Shown here in pieces: positions 1-8,800 of a DNA stretch of 56,855 bases (its first letter is position 1; every line of letters begins with the position of its first letter). Source of the stretch: a virus. Location of the stretch: the IMG/VR virus record IMGVR_UViG_3300008450_000047, positions 1 to 56,855 of that record; one strand, 5' to 3'. Under the pieces are notes generated by a model that had not been told where the DNA came from, did not search any database, and worked only from the letters and a program-made list of their open reading frames with translations. The position numbers and the translations under genes were made by a program.

Positions 1-7
1 TTAATTA

Positions 8-661
8 TTAGTTCCAGAAACTATCTTTAGATAAATTACTCAAACTATTTTTTAGGTTTTTAATTTTATTTTTAACCTCATCTGTCTTAATTAATTTAGT
101 ATCAGAATCAATTAATTTTTTCATACCCCACTGCTTAGATTCCTTAAATAAATAAGCTCCGGGTGTTGAAGGTGATGAAACAATATCAAAACCAATTAAT
201 TCAAAATCTTCCTGAACAACATCTTGATCTTCTCTGTTTTTCTTTACAGAACCTACACCACGAGATGAAATACCTAATTTGATACCACTTTTTAAAAGAC
301 CTTTCACAGTGTCGCCTGCAGGTGTATCTGCGATCTGAATTTTTCCATATAAAACCTCACCTTTCCATGACATTTCTGTTACAATGTGAGATACATTTGC
401 TAGGGAAATAACAGCAGAATCCGGGTGATCCAACTCACCCATTGCACTTCTCTCTTTTACTAATTGCTGATATTTATCTACCTCTCTTTTTAAAATATCG
501 AATGGATAAACTCTACCATTTCTGTTCAGAGTGTTGGCTTTTTGTAAAATACATGGAACGATTATAGGCTCATTTTTAGCAATAGCCTCATTTATTTTCT
601 GTACATCTGGATCGATTGCCAAAAATTCAGAAATAATATATTTATTATCGAGATTATTCAT
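8..661 (-). CDS. Prohead core protease, T4 gp21-like
   Basis: This is a T4 gp21-type maturation protease (assemblin-like serine protease fold), which cleaves scaffold and head proteins inside the prohead before DNA packaging. In the 217-residue form the family blocks are NRNGRVYP (46-53), GELDHP with the likely catalytic His79, GISSRG with the likely catalytic Ser132 or Ser133, and GFDIVSSPS around Asp159. An upstream in-frame ATG at 694 would add 11 residues. I prefer 661 because the recurring TATTTATT box lies at 681-688, which is 19 bases before this ATG but inside the longer reading. Three other proteins in the window carry capsid-targeting-like N-termini that could be its substrates. The family is clear; the start is inferred. 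Confidence 0.9.
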   Translation of the reverse strand: MNNLDNKYIISEFLAIDPDVQKINEAIAKNEPIIVPCILQKANTLNRNGRVYPFDILKREVDKYQQLVKERSAMGELDHPDSAVISLANVSHIVTEMSWKGEVLYGKIQIADTPAGDTVKGLLKSGIKLGISSRGVGSVKKNREDQDVVQEDFELIGFDIVSSPSTPGAYLFKESKQWGMKKLIDSDTKLIKTDEVKNKIKNLKNSLSNLSKDSFWN

Positions 662-680
662 TGATAATTTGTTAATTACC

Positions 681-688
681 AATAAATA
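681..688 (-). promoter_or_regulatory. TATTTATT candidate late promoter box (protease)
   Basis: The minus strand reads TATTTATT 19 bases before the preferred ATG of the protease gene. The same octamer recurs at a similar distance upstream of many structural genes here. Role inferred from recurrence. Confidence 0.5.
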
Positions 689-713
689 GATCAAAAAAAA
701 AACAATAACTATT

Positions 714-1274
714 TTATTTCTTTTTAGAAATATAGAAATTTTCTTTTTCTCTTAATAAGTCACTATTACCAACTATGTTAGCTATAGTTATTAATTCGTA
801 GAAAAAGTCATTTTTTATATCATTCTTCAAAGTATAATAATCACTTAAGTTTTTAGAATAGATATTATTATTAATTGTGTGTAAATGAATTTCTATACTA
901 ACAAAGCTCTTTTTATTATTATAATTTAAATTTTCTGGAAAATCAAAAGAGTAAATATTTTCATAATAAAAAGGGAAAAATCTATTATCTGTAAGAAAAT
1001 CATATAGATCACTTTTGTAAATTCTTTTCAAATGTTTTGAAAATTCTTTTGAAATATTTCTATCGAAATCTTCATCGAAATCCTTATTTTCTCTATTTTT
1101 TATATCTACCCAAAAACTAATGTTTAAATAAACAGTTTTAGGGCAATTTTTATTATCTACTGTACCAATATCAACGGAAATATTTTTATTATCAATTAAT
1201 TTATTATTTATTTTAATTTTTTTTCCGGGTCGTGTTTGTTTCTGAATTATCTCTTCATAATCAATATTTTGCAT
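714..1274 (-). CDS. Hypothetical protein upstream of the prohead protease
   Basis: I do not recognise this 186-residue protein. It is rich in Asn, Lys, Phe and Tyr, with no signal peptide, membrane segment or Cys cluster. It lies just upstream of the protease gene on the same strand, separated by about 50 bases, so a head-related role is possible but unsupported. It has no exact TATTTATT box; the upstream bases read AAATATATGTC. The ORF is intact and its composition fits the neighbours, so I take it as a real gene of unknown function. Confidence 0.7.
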   Translation of the reverse strand: MQNIDYEEIIQKQTRPGKKIKINNKLIDNKNISVDIGTVDNKNCPKTVYLNISFWVDIKNRENKDFDEDFDRNISKEFSKHLKRIYKSDLYDFLTDNRFFPFYYENIYSFDFPENLNYNNKKSFVSIEIHLHTINNNIYSKNLSDYYTLKNDIKNDFFYELITIANIVGNSDLLREKENFYISKKK

Positions 1275-1350
1275 AGGTTAGACATATATTTAATTGTAAT
1301 TTTTTAAAATTAAAAAAATTTTTAATTAAAAACAAAAAAAATATAAAATA

Positions 1351-1380
1351 AAAAAAAGGAGATTAGTTTGAATAATCTCC
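1351..1380 (-). terminator. Rho-independent terminator after the 141-residue gene
   Basis: On the minus strand an 8-bp stem (GGAGATTA with TAATCTCC, 7-base loop) is followed by a run of seven T. It lies directly after the stop codon of the gene at 1404-1829, and the T-run orientation fits minus-strand transcription. Confidence 0.8.
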
Positions 1381-1403
1381 TTTCTAAATATGATTAATAT
1401 AAA

Positions 1404-1829
1404 TTAAGCTACAACTGGAGAAATTTTCTGTCCAATCATAGAATATCTTTTACCAGTCAATTGTTTATATTGATCAGCTAATTGTTTTATTTTAACAACT
1501 ATTTCATCTCTTTGCTTTTCCATTTTAGCAATTTTTGCTGTCTGCTCACCTTCTTTATATTTAGATGCTATTTTACCACCTAATTCTTTTGCTTTTTCGC
1601 CAGCCCCGGCAATTGCTTCTCCAGCTTTTTTAGCCCCAGCACCAAAAACACTTTTTAAACCTGCTATAAGTTCGTTCAATTCTTCGTCTGACATTTTCTT
1701 TTTGCCCTCAGAAATTAATTGAAGTTCATTATTAATTTTGTTTTGTGCTTCTTCAAGTTTTTGAATTTGGAACATTTTGATGGCTTCTTCTTTAATTAAT
1801 TGTTCCAAATCAGATTTAGATATTTTCAT
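1404..1829 (-). CDS. Candidate internal head/scaffold protein with capsid-targeting-like N-terminus
   Basis: The protein has 141 residues. Its N-terminus (MKISKSDLEQLIKEEA) resembles T4 capsid-targeting sequences of the MKTYQEFIAEA type, and similar starts occur in the proteins at 19350 and 55189. Possible gp21-type cleavage sites (LxE or IxE) follow at LEE (25-27) and ISE (39-41). The middle is an Ala/Gly/Lys-rich amphipathic stretch (about 57-95), followed by a coiled-coil-like segment (about 98-125). Nearness to the prohead protease supports an internal head or scaffold role, which is inferred. It has its own upstream TATTTATT box (1853-1860) and its own terminator. Confidence 0.75.
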   Translation of the reverse strand: MKISKSDLEQLIKEEAIKMFQIQKLEEAQNKINNELQLISEGKKKMSDEELNELIAGLKSVFGAGAKKAGEAIAGAGEKAKELGGKIASKYKEGEQTAKIAKMEKQRDEIVVKIKQLADQYKQLTGKRYSMIGQKISPVVA

Positions 1830-1850
1830 TTTTTTATTTTTTAAAATTTA

Positions 1851-1894
1851 ATAATAAATAGTAAAAAAAAATGAATTTTATTACTATTTATTAT
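1851..1894. promoter_or_regulatory. Divergent pair of identical promoter-like 14-mers
   Basis: The 14-mer TTACTATTTATTAT occurs on the minus strand (complement of 1851-1864) and on the plus strand (1881-1894), separated by 16 bases. Each points at one of two divergent genes, with TATTTATT ending 23 bases before the ATG at 1829 and 15 bases before the ATG at 1908. This looks like back-to-back promoters. Confidence 0.6.
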
Positions 1895-1907
1895 AAGAAA
1901 TATTTGT

Positions 1908-2234
1908 ATGGCTTCAATATGTTACAGCTGGGAAGACGCTATATATTCTTGGGAAAATGCTTCTTTAACTTGGAAAGAATTTTGTGTAATACAAAAATTA
2001 ATTTCATCTAATCAACAAAAAAAAGCCTTTTATAGAGATAAGAACAAAAAACAGGAATTAACCGATGATGAAAAACAAATATTAATTAAATTAATAACAA
2101 GATTAAAAACAGAAGAAGAGGAATTTGAAAATAAATTGACTAAAATAAAAAATACCGATATAAATATTAACGTTAGTAATCTAGATCTACTTAAAACTGA
2201 AAACAAAATAATTTCAATAAAAATCAATTTGTAA
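1908..2234 (+). CDS. Small protein with triple SW(E/K) motif
   Basis: This 108-residue protein is of unknown function. Its N-terminus has three short tandem copies of an aromatic motif (YSWEDAI, YSWENAS, LTWKEF), followed by a Lys/Glu-rich, probably helical or coiled-coil region (about 30-85). The stop codon overlaps the start of the next gene by one base (TAATG), so the two genes are translationally coupled. Transcription probably starts from the TATTTATT box at 1885-1892, which groups the gene with structural genes. Confidence 0.75.
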   Translation: MASICYSWEDAIYSWENASLTWKEFCVIQKLISSNQQKKAFYRDKNKKQELTDDEKQILIKLITRLKTEEEEFENKLTKIKNTDININVSNLDLLKTENKIISIKINL

Positions 2235-2707
2235 TGAGCTATAAATTATATACAGATAAACCAAATAAATTTTCTTGTAATATAGAAGTTGATGGGACAT
2301 CTCTTTCAAAGTCTAAAGCAAGAATTATTATCGAATGCAATGATATAAATTATATGTTCAACGGAAAGATCGATGATGAGGGAAATTGTGAAATTACTAT
2401 ACCAAAAACAAAAAACTTCTTATCTGAAAATAATTCAGGAAAAATGAGACTCGAAGTTATAGCTGATGATGTATATTTTGAACCTTGGTCATCAGATTTT
2501 ATTGTTAAAGCTTCCAAAAATGTTCAAGTAATTGTAAAAGAACAAGTAGAGGAAGAAAAAACCAAACTCAAAGTAAATGTGGCTCCTCAAAAAGAAGAAC
2601 CAATAAAAAACAGGATAATTGAGAATAAATTTTTAGATGAAAAATCTGCAGATGATGAGATTTTCTTAACAAAAGATCAACTATCCAAGCTTTTAAGAAA
2701 AGGATAA
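2234..2707 (+). CDS. Hypothetical protein with Lys/Glu-rich linker
   Basis: The protein has 157 residues and I do not recognise it. Residues 1-95 look like a compact beta-rich domain (alternating hydrophobic strands, for example KARIIIECND and GNCEITIP). A charged Glu/Lys linker follows, then a short C-terminal helix ending LTKDQLSKLLRKG. The start overlaps the preceding stop by one base, so the two genes form an operon. It faces the minus-strand fibre operon tail to tail with a 3-base gap and no visible terminator. The helical tail could be a peptide that docks on another virion protein, which is speculation. Confidence 0.75.
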   Translation: MSYKLYTDKPNKFSCNIEVDGTSLSKSKARIIIECNDINYMFNGKIDDEGNCEITIPKTKNFLSENNSGKMRLEVIADDVYFEPWSSDFIVKASKNVQVIVKEQVEEEKTKLKVNVAPQKEEPIKNRIIENKFLDEKSADDEIFLTKDQLSKLLRKG

Positions 2708-2710
2708 AAT

Positions 2711-2866
2711 TTAACTGGAAAAACTCGCCTCTAGAACTAAAGTGAGTTCATTCAACGTCATTACATCAGTTAACTGATCTAATGGTTGATTTAGGGTTCC
2801 GGGACCTATTTCCTCTATTGGTTCAGCTATGTCCCCCTCCATAACCAGAATATCTTCAAGTGCCAT
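2711..2866 (-). CDS. 51-residue acidic protein closing the fibre operon
   Basis: This short ORF begins MALEDILVMEGD, ends LTLVLEASFSS, and is acidic and rich in Leu and Glu. Its ATG lies two bases after the stop codon of the 792-residue adhesin-like gene, which is typical operon spacing, and its base composition shares the higher GC of that gene. The function is unknown; a small chaperone or capping factor for the upstream protein is only a guess. Coupling and composition make it likely to be real despite its length. Confidence 0.55.
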   Translation of the reverse strand: MALEDILVMEGDIAEPIEEIGPGTLNQPLDQLTDVMTLNELTLVLEASFSS

Positions 2867-2868
2867 TT

Positions 2869-5247
2869 TTAATTTTGTGTTAGAATGAATTTAACTTTGA
2901 TATTGTCACCTAGAGAAGCAGGTGTATATCTTATATATGTTGTAGTATTTGCTCGGTCCGTATTGTCATATGAACTCCAAGTAGAACCGCCATCAGTTGA
3001 TTTTTCAAAAGTTCCTGTTGGAGAACCGGTGTTGTCATCAACCAGTAAATTGTTGGTCACTGCATCGTATAGCCTGACTCTTAAAGTTGGAACAGTTGAA
3101 CCCCAAGCTAACGCAAACCACCAAGCAAATCTCTTATTAACGTAATCTGAATATTTTATTGATGGTTGATAATGCACATCTGTTGAAGAATCGTCATACA
3201 GGCAAGTGACAGCATATATCCTTGTAGGGGCACATGCTTCACCCAAGGTGTCAAGTTCCAGCATGAACTGTATGTGTGTAGATGGCGAGAACGAACTCAA
3301 ATCACCGCTTTCAGGAACTTCGGTCCATGAACCAGTGTTATCGTCTATACCTGCAGTTCTGAAAAAAATCCTGAATGGGTCAGGCGGGAAGCCCAATTGA
3401 TAAGTTCCCAAATAATCCGAGTTTTCAACATATGCACGATAAAGTTTCGAAGCATTAGGAGTTGCCATTTTTGGTGTAATTACCCTTTCATTCGAATATG
3501 TGGCAAAATACCCATCACCACCCCCGGGGAAAATCAAAAGCCAATTTAAACCCGAGGTGGTTGTTACAGGTGCGGCAAAAAACAAGCCTGCTTCACTCCA
3601 AAGTGTCAAAGTCGCTTGTGGGAATAATCCGTCAACGGTACCTACAGGTGTATAACCCAATTTGTATCGGTTTAAGTTAGCGGCAAATATCTTGTCAAAA
3701 GGAAGTGTTCCGCTTGTGTTGTATTGAGCTGCGTAAACCCCAAACCTTTGTGTAGTCGTGGTAATCAAAAGCCTGTCCAATGTAGATGAATAATCAACCG
3801 AAGCCATTGATGACAATAAATTATAGGCGGCGTTTGCAAGACCTCCGGGTGGAATCTCAATCATTTGATCACTCAGAAACGATGAAGAGTTGTCTAAAAT
3901 TGTTGATTCCGTACATCTGTAAATTCTCGTTGTGGTTGCAAAATAAAAACTTTTTATACCTGAAGCGGATCCATGTTGAACTGCCACTATCCTACCGTTG
4001 TTCAATAGTGAAATTGTACCTGTAACTAATAGCGGAGTAGTTCTCAATGACAATGCCCCAGTTGCTCCATTGGCACTTGCTGGAGTCAATGAAGCTTTAA
4101 CGTTGTATTTTACAAGTCTGGCGGTTGTGTTTGTTACTTCTGAATTCAATAAATAAACATTATGTTCTGTTGCACTTACAGGTTCATCCATACCTATTCC
4201 ACCACCTAAAACACTCATGGCTGAATGCAAAGTATGGACACCGGAACCTGCGGTACTTGTATTAATAGGTGCTCCATTTATCGTTGCAGAAAGCGTAAAA
4301 GTATTTGCAGCCAATGAAGTTGAAGTCACATAATATGTAGTGTTCGCAACAAATCCCGTTGGGAGGGCACCTGTGGTTGTAAAAAAAACGGCATCATTCA
4401 GCCTCAATCCGTGACTAACTAATGTAACAACACCCGGAGAAGCTTGAGATATAGTTACGGTAGAAGGTGTAAAATCTTTCAATAGATATGAAGCCCTTAT
4501 GTTGTCTGTTGTTGTTGATTCAGTTATATTGTTTCCACCTAGTGCGAATGTTGAATAATTTAGACCCTTTATTATATATAATCCACCATTGTTTATAGTT
4601 GCATTTGTTTGTAAAAAATAAAGCCTGATTTCCTCTATGACATAAGATGAGCCTGCGGATACTGTAACAGTATTGCCTATGGTTAAACTTGTGTCTGAGG
4701 CAATTGCTGTAATTTCATACCAAGTGGATATTTGAGTTGGGTCGGTTGAACCGAATCCAATTCTTGCACCGACAGCAATCCTGTCAGTTTGAAAAGCTGT
4801 TCCTGACCCTGTTATGGTTGAAGATGTGGTTGCCGATACTGTTCCGCCTGTTGTTTCATAGACATAAGTCCTAAACCCTCTTACGGTTTTACTACCGCCA
4901 AGTTGTGTTCCTTGCAATGTTATAAAACCTTTCCAAGTTGTTGTGTTGGCATTTAGGTCATATTCAAATAAACCGAATTGTCTCGTTGCGGCTGCAGTAA
5001 CTGTGGTTGCCATAAAAACCCAGAATATATTATCCGACCATTTGTGAACATATGGATATGCATATGTGGAACCTGCTACATCAGTTATATTTACCATACT
5101 TGTTGGCAATAGACTTATGTAATTATCTTGAGCGGTTGCTCCTGTAAATTGTTTGTACAATGAACCTATCATTGTATAATCAGAATTGTAGGTTGTTATA
5201 CCTGTGGTCGATCCTGTAAAAATATGTTCTACTGCTACTTTTGCCAT
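2869..5247 (-). CDS. Tail fibre/adhesin-like structural protein
   Basis: This 792-residue protein is rich in Thr, Ser and Gly and probably beta-structured throughout. Two segments resemble modules seen in phage tail proteins: TITGSGTAFQTD through YEITAIASDTSLTIG (about 141-190), and SPGVVTLVSHGLRLND through TTYYVTSTSLAANTF (about 269-320). These modules usually sit in receptor-binding or fibre proteins. The gene starts one base after the stop of the fibre C-terminal module and is followed closely by a 51-residue ORF, so it is the fourth cistron of the receptor-binding operon. Base composition is visibly richer in G and C than the rest of the window, which suggests acquisition from another source. 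A virion-surface role is likely; the exact function is unknown. Confidence 0.75.
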   Translation of the reverse strand: MAKVAVEHIFTGSTTGITTYNSDYTMIGSLYKQFTGATAQDNYISLLPTSMVNITDVAGSTYAYPYVHKWSDNIFWVFMATTVTAAATRQFGLFEYDLNANTTTWKGFITLQGTQLGGSKTVRGFRTYVYETTGGTVSATTSSTITGSGTAFQTDRIAVGARIGFGSTDPTQISTWYEITAIASDTSLTIGNTVTVSAGSSYVIEEIRLYFLQTNATINNGGLYIIKGLNYSTFALGGNNITESTTTDNIRASYLLKDFTPSTVTISQASPGVVTLVSHGLRLNDAVFFTTTGALPTGFVANTTYYVTSTSLAANTFTLSATINGAPINTSTAGSGVHTLHSAMSVLGGGIGMDEPVSATEHNVYLLNSEVTNTTARLVKYNVKASLTPASANGATGALSLRTTPLLVTGTISLLNNGRIVAVQHGSASGIKSFYFATTTRIYRCTESTILDNSSSFLSDQMIEIPPGGLANAAYNLLSSMASVDYSSTLDRLLITTTTQRFGVYAAQYNTSGTLPFDKIFAANLNRYKLGYTPVGTVDGLFPQATLTLWSEAGLFFAAPVTTTSGLNWLLIFPGGGDGYFATYSNERVITPKMATPNASKLYRAYVENSDYLGTYQLGFPPDPFRIFFRTAGIDDNTGSWTEVPESGDLSSFSPSTHIQFMLELDTLGEACAPTRIYAVTCLYDDSSTDVHYQPSIKYSDYVNKRFAWWFALAWGSTVPTLRVRLYDAVTNNLLVDDNTGSPTGTFEKSTDGGSTWSSYDNTDRANTTTYIRYTPASLGDNIKVKFILTQN

Positions 5248-5248
5248 T

Positions 5249-5896
5249 TTATTTTTGAATTTTTAAAATTAATTGTACTCTTGTTAAAGTTTGTGCTGAA
5301 ACTACATAAAAACCAAGAATTTCATCTTCATTGAATGTTGTTGAATTCCATCCGGATAAATTCGAACTTTGATTTTTTATATTGTTGTTCAAATTTGGGT
5401 AACCTGAATTTATTATAGTATCTCCTGATGTAGGTGGATAATTTGCATAATCTGTTTTATAAATATCAATTTCGGTACTTCCTGAATTGTTTGATAATAT
5501 AGTCCAAGACAGAATTGTACCGCTATAAGGTAAATAGACGAAAGATTTAAGTCCTGAACTTATTGTTGCTGCACCACCAGTGTCTACTGTAAAGCTTAAA
5601 GTATCTATATTGGTTGAACTTGTTCCGGAACTACCTGAAGTTCCTGCTGCTCCTGAAGATCCTGATGAACCTGAACTTCCAGATTGACCAGATGATCCTG
5701 AACTACCTGATTCACCAGAAGAACCAGATGAACCTGAAAACCCTGAAGTTCCAGAGCTACCACTTTCGCCAGAACTTCCAGAACTTCCAGATATACCAGA
5801 AGATCCAGAACTACCATCAAATCCAGAACTACCAGAAGAACCTGAGCTACCACTTTGACCAGAACTTCCCGAACTACCTGAAGAACCAGATACACC
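5249..5896 (-). CDS. C-terminal fibre module after an in-frame TAA (no ATG)
   Basis: After the TAA at 5897-5899 the same reading frame stays open for 215 more codons to a TAA at 5249-5251. The first 90 or so residues are a collagen-like Gly-Ser-Ser repeat, and the last 120 form a globular domain with the elements LSWTILSNNSGSTEIDIYK, NYPPTSGDTI and LSGWNSTTFNEDEILGFYV. That pattern is a familiar C-terminal domain of tailed-phage fibres. There is no ATG in frame, so expression would need stop readthrough or a rare start. The stop codon lies one base before the next gene's ATG, as in an intact operon. It may be a readthrough extension, a gene broken by a recent nonsense change, or a sequencing error. 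Confidence 0.75.
   Translation of the reverse strand, partial: GVSGSSGSSGSSGQSGSSGSSGSSGFDGSSGSSGISGSSGSSGESGSSGTSGFSGSSGSSGESGSSGSSGQSGSSGSSGSSGAAGTSGSSGTSSTNIDTLSFTVDTGGAATISSGLKSFVYLPYSGTILSWTILSNNSGSTEIDIYKTDYANYPPTSGDTIINSGYPNLNNNIKNQSSNLSGWNSTTFNEDEILGFYVVSAQTLTRVQLILKIQK
5620..5896 (-). repeat. Collagen-like GSS repeat, third segment (after the TAA)
   Basis: Gly-x-y triplets, mostly GSS with GQS, GES, GFD and GIS variants, run from just after the TAA to the globular fibre end. The composition matches the two segments inside the main fibre ORF. Confidence 0.85.
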
Positions 5897-8800
5897 TTAC
5901 TGACCTTCGTTTTTATAAAATGTGTTTCCAGAAACATCTACAACAACATATCTCGTTAGAGATTCATCATTAGATAAATTAGCTACATTAAGTGTGTTTG
6001 TTGTAATGCCAGTAGAAGTTATTTGATTTATATTATATATATCAAAGCCACCAATTCCAAGATCTCCTGTCATCTGCCTACCACCATCAACTAAAATGTA
6101 TTGTTGATGATCATCTGATGTAAGACCTAAAAGATTTCCATGAACTGATGTGGCATTTACACCACTGGATTTAAAACCAATTACAGGTCTTATATCTTCA
6201 ATTTGAACAATTCCTGATTCACCATCTTTAATATAAATTGATGCTATAGAAACTACACCATCTGTAAAAAAATCGGGAGGTATAGGTAAAGGTGCGTCTT
6301 CTGTTTCAATTAAAGTAGCATACTCGTTTTGACCAAGAACTAAAAAATATTCTTCATTTATTCCATCGCCAACTACATACAAAGTATGTTTTGTGTAATA
6401 AGAGCTTGTAAGAGAAGATAGTGAATTTTGATTTGGATTGAATTGACTACTATTAACATATGTTGTAGCACTTGTTGTGAATCCTGATCCATTATTCCAA
6501 TACTGAGTAAAATTTATTGATGTTCCACCTGTAGGTAAAAAATTATTTTCTGATAACCAATAGTTTCCTGTACTAACATCCAATGTAAATGCTGTAGTTC
6601 CAGTAGTTACAATTGAACCAGTTGAAAATACTGGGCCAAGTGCTTGCCTGTTAAATGAAGATAATAAATTTGCTGTATGTTGTGCATTATATGGTGATTG
6701 ATCAATTAATTCAATGCCTGTTGAATTTGTAACAACTCTACCCATTATTATACTATAGAATGGATCAGGTAATCCAGAATTAGCGACTAAAGAACCATTA
6801 TTGGAAATATAAATATAATTATTTGTATTTGCAGACAATGTTATTTGATTATTATTCCAATCATATCTTTTTATAATACTATTATCAATTTGATCTGCTA
6901 CATATCCAAACCCTGATGTGGTGTTTATTGTTAAACCACTAACTATTGTAATTGTACCTCCGTTTAGAAGGCCCATTGAACTACTTTGAAAAATTAATGT
7001 TGAAGCATCCGTATGTGTTCCATCTGAAAATGTAACTGATATTTTTCTTGTAATATCATTTTCCCCATCTACATCATCAAGAAAATTCCAAAACACATTA
7101 TTGCTTACATTATATATTTTAGTATGATCAGATATACCTTGATATCTAAAGGATGCAGCAGGGTTTAGAATTTCAATATCGTAGGTGATAGAATTGTGAA
7201 TCATTGAACCTACAATCCTAGCAACTGGACCACCACCGGAATTAGGAATTTCAAACGACTTATTCCAATCTTGAATATCTAAATTGCCAGCTTCAAGTTC
7301 AGCTTGATCTGAAAGTTTTATTGCTGTAGAACCAGTCAATTGAGCACCTTCAAATTCACCTGTGTATAAATTAAGTCTTGCACCTAAACCATCTGCACTA
7401 TTACCAATCACATTATCATAGGTTGGAAAAAGATAATAGTTTTCCATATTGGCTAATGCCGAAAATGAATTTGTCGCATCTACACGAACTCCATAGGTAA
7501 AATCTCCATTAAAATCCATGTATTCACCATAGAATTTTGTGTCTTGGGTGGAAGATTTTACCCATACACCTATATCACAATCGTAAACAGAAATTTTGTG
7601 AGCTTGTGCAAAATCCCCTATATCGTCAACATATATAGCAGAATAACTAGAACCAGCACCTGATAAACTTAAAAAAGATATTTCATTATTTATTCCTAAT
7701 TTTATAATATGCTGTGAAGTAGAATTAGGAAAAATTTGTGTGGTTTGTATGTTGCTACCTACAATACTGACATAAGGTTTAGATGTAAGATCAATTTCAT
7801 TTTCAAAAAACTCACCCGGACCGACAGAAACCACAAACCTATTACTGCTAGAACTTCCTGTAATCCAATCTACAGCAGATTTAATAGATGAAAAATCTCC
7901 TCCTTTTTTTGCAACTATAATTCTTTTTGGGTCTTGATTAACTTCGTATAAAGGAGCATTAATTGGTATTTCGGTTTTTAAAAATGTATCAGCTCCATCT
8001 ATATGTCCAGTTGCTGAAGGATGTTCTACAATTATATCCTTTGTGTTATTTTCAAAATTTAAAGCACTTCCATATATACTAGGGGATGATCCTGTATTAG
8101 GAGCATAAATAGCTGTAGCCCATCTTTGGAAATTTACAGCAGTCAATCTTAAAGAAGCTCCATTTTCAACCCAGAAACCGGTACCAGCTGCAGCACCGAC
8201 AGCTTTTGTTAATAAACAACCATTAACAATAAAAGCACAGTTTGGTGCATCAGCTTTTGCAAAAATCAATCCTGTTGTAGTAGTTACACCACCATTAGTT
8301 GAAGTGACGTTTCTTAGTTGCATTCTGCCAATACCAGTACCGTCATTTGTTACTACAAAGCCGATAGTAAAAGGATAACCACCATATTTTACATTAGAAC
8401 ATTGCATTATGCAATTTCCACCACCAGTACCGACTGTTTTAGCGTGTGTGTAGTTTTCGCCGAATCTGACGTTTTCTACATATGAAATTGCATTTAATTG
8501 TGGAGTGGTCGAAGAAGAATATATGATAGCAGATGTTCCAGAAGCAGTAGAACCTTGAATTTGCATGTCTGAAATCATAGATTGATCTGCCATGAAAAAA
8601 ACTGTATTCGCAGAATTACTTGCTTCTACAATTGTTGCAGTACTATTGCTTCCTCTTACTGTGATCCAAGATTTCATAATAATTGGATCTTCGTAGTACA
8701 AGCCCGGATAAACTCTAACTTCCCATGGATTATCTTCAGTTGCTCCAGTAATACTATCGACTGCTAATTTTATTGAATTAAAATCTACATTACTACCACT

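Noticed and set aside
5897-5899. TAA reassigned to an amino acid throughout the genome
   Set aside because: TAA ends most genes here at sensible places with short intergenic gaps, and TAG and TGA also end genes. Only this site looks read through or mutated.
5605-5937. 110-residue minus-strand ORF starting MFLETHF
   Set aside because: It is an out-of-frame reading of the same GSS repeat DNA, with a Val/Leu-rich low-complexity product. The frame continuing the fibre has sensible protein sequence.
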